64,000 bases of DNA, taken from Acanthochlamys bracteata. Taxonomy: Eukaryota; Streptophyta; Magnoliopsida; Pandanales; Velloziaceae. The stretch lies in the NCBI GenBank assembly GCA_019914995.1, contig CM034129.1:5221725-5285724 (forward strand), read 5' to 3'. The notes under the pieces were generated by a model. That model had not been told where the DNA came from. It saw nothing but the letters and a program-made list of their open reading frames with translations, and made no database searches. Below are positions 63,910 through 64,000 of this stretch, piece by piece. The position numbers were made by a program, and so were the translations under genes. The first letter of the stretch is position 1. Every line of letters starts with the position of its first letter.

Positions 63910-64000
63910 TTCCTTCCTGCTATCAATCTATTGCTTACGCTAACTCCACAGTTCCTCGGCACCCATCTTCCTGCAATTCCAACAGTCTAGATCACGAAAC
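63910..64000 (-). promoter_or_regulatory. 5' leader of the UCH-like gene (partial)
   Basis: The last 91 bases of the window lie before the ATG at 63909 on the minus strand. They hold no upstream ATG that would extend the frame. The promoter lies beyond the window. Confidence 0.4.

Noticed and set aside
1-64000. CRISPR arrays, bacterial operons, integrated organelle DNA
   Set aside because: No regularly spaced direct repeats, no bacterial-type gene clusters and no recognisable plastid or mitochondrial genes were seen. The window is ordinary plant nuclear DNA.

Overview
The window looks like nuclear DNA of a eudicot plant. It has intron-rich genes with GT-AG and a few GC-AG introns, very AT-rich spacers, and many small non-autonomous DNA transposons (MITEs). 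The gene families are plant types: plant tRNA ligase, LOB-domain factor, CYSTM peptide, LRK10L-type receptor kinase, DUF569 protein and a plant DUF627/DUF629 ubiquitin-hydrolase-like protein. I cannot name the species. Exon maps below were built by hand by matching splice sites and codon phase. For five genes the joined length is an exact multiple of three with no internal stop.

Layout: 1-53, last 16 codons of an unidentified plus-strand gene. 2398-6450 (+), six-exon gene for a 601-residue protein with a histone-fold-like segment. 7930-8770 (-), decayed partial copy of the 3' end of the next gene. 9842-25375 (-), complete 27-exon plant tRNA ligase (RNL), 1131 residues, with large introns holding a tandem duplication and a composite inverted-repeat element. 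26173-28881, possible 2.7 kb DNA element ending in GTTTGGAT-type inverted repeats. 28959-31438 (-), Costars-family pseudogene with a LINE RNase H scrap in its intron. 33523-33970 (-), CYSTM peptide gene. 36656-36878, intact CACTA-type MITE beside a small two-exon gene remnant (37108-37393). 39479-44251 (+), four-exon LBD27-like gene. 46116-47987 (-), LRK10L/WAK-associated receptor-like kinase. 50644-52603 (-), DUF569 beta-trefoil protein whose last splice is unresolved. 55759-63909 (-), complete 13-exon DUF627/DUF629/UCH-like protein, 1586 residues.

The genes do not form a pathway; this is ordinary plant chromosome. The most unusual points are: an exon of the UCH-like gene whose only in-frame acceptor found lies inside a MITE; two GC-AG introns in that same gene; the partial tandem copy of the tRNA ligase gene; two copies of one CACTA MITE family, one intact; a broken Costars gene; and gene pairs that match neighbours I remember from Arabidopsis. 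I found no convincing new biological system and do not claim one.
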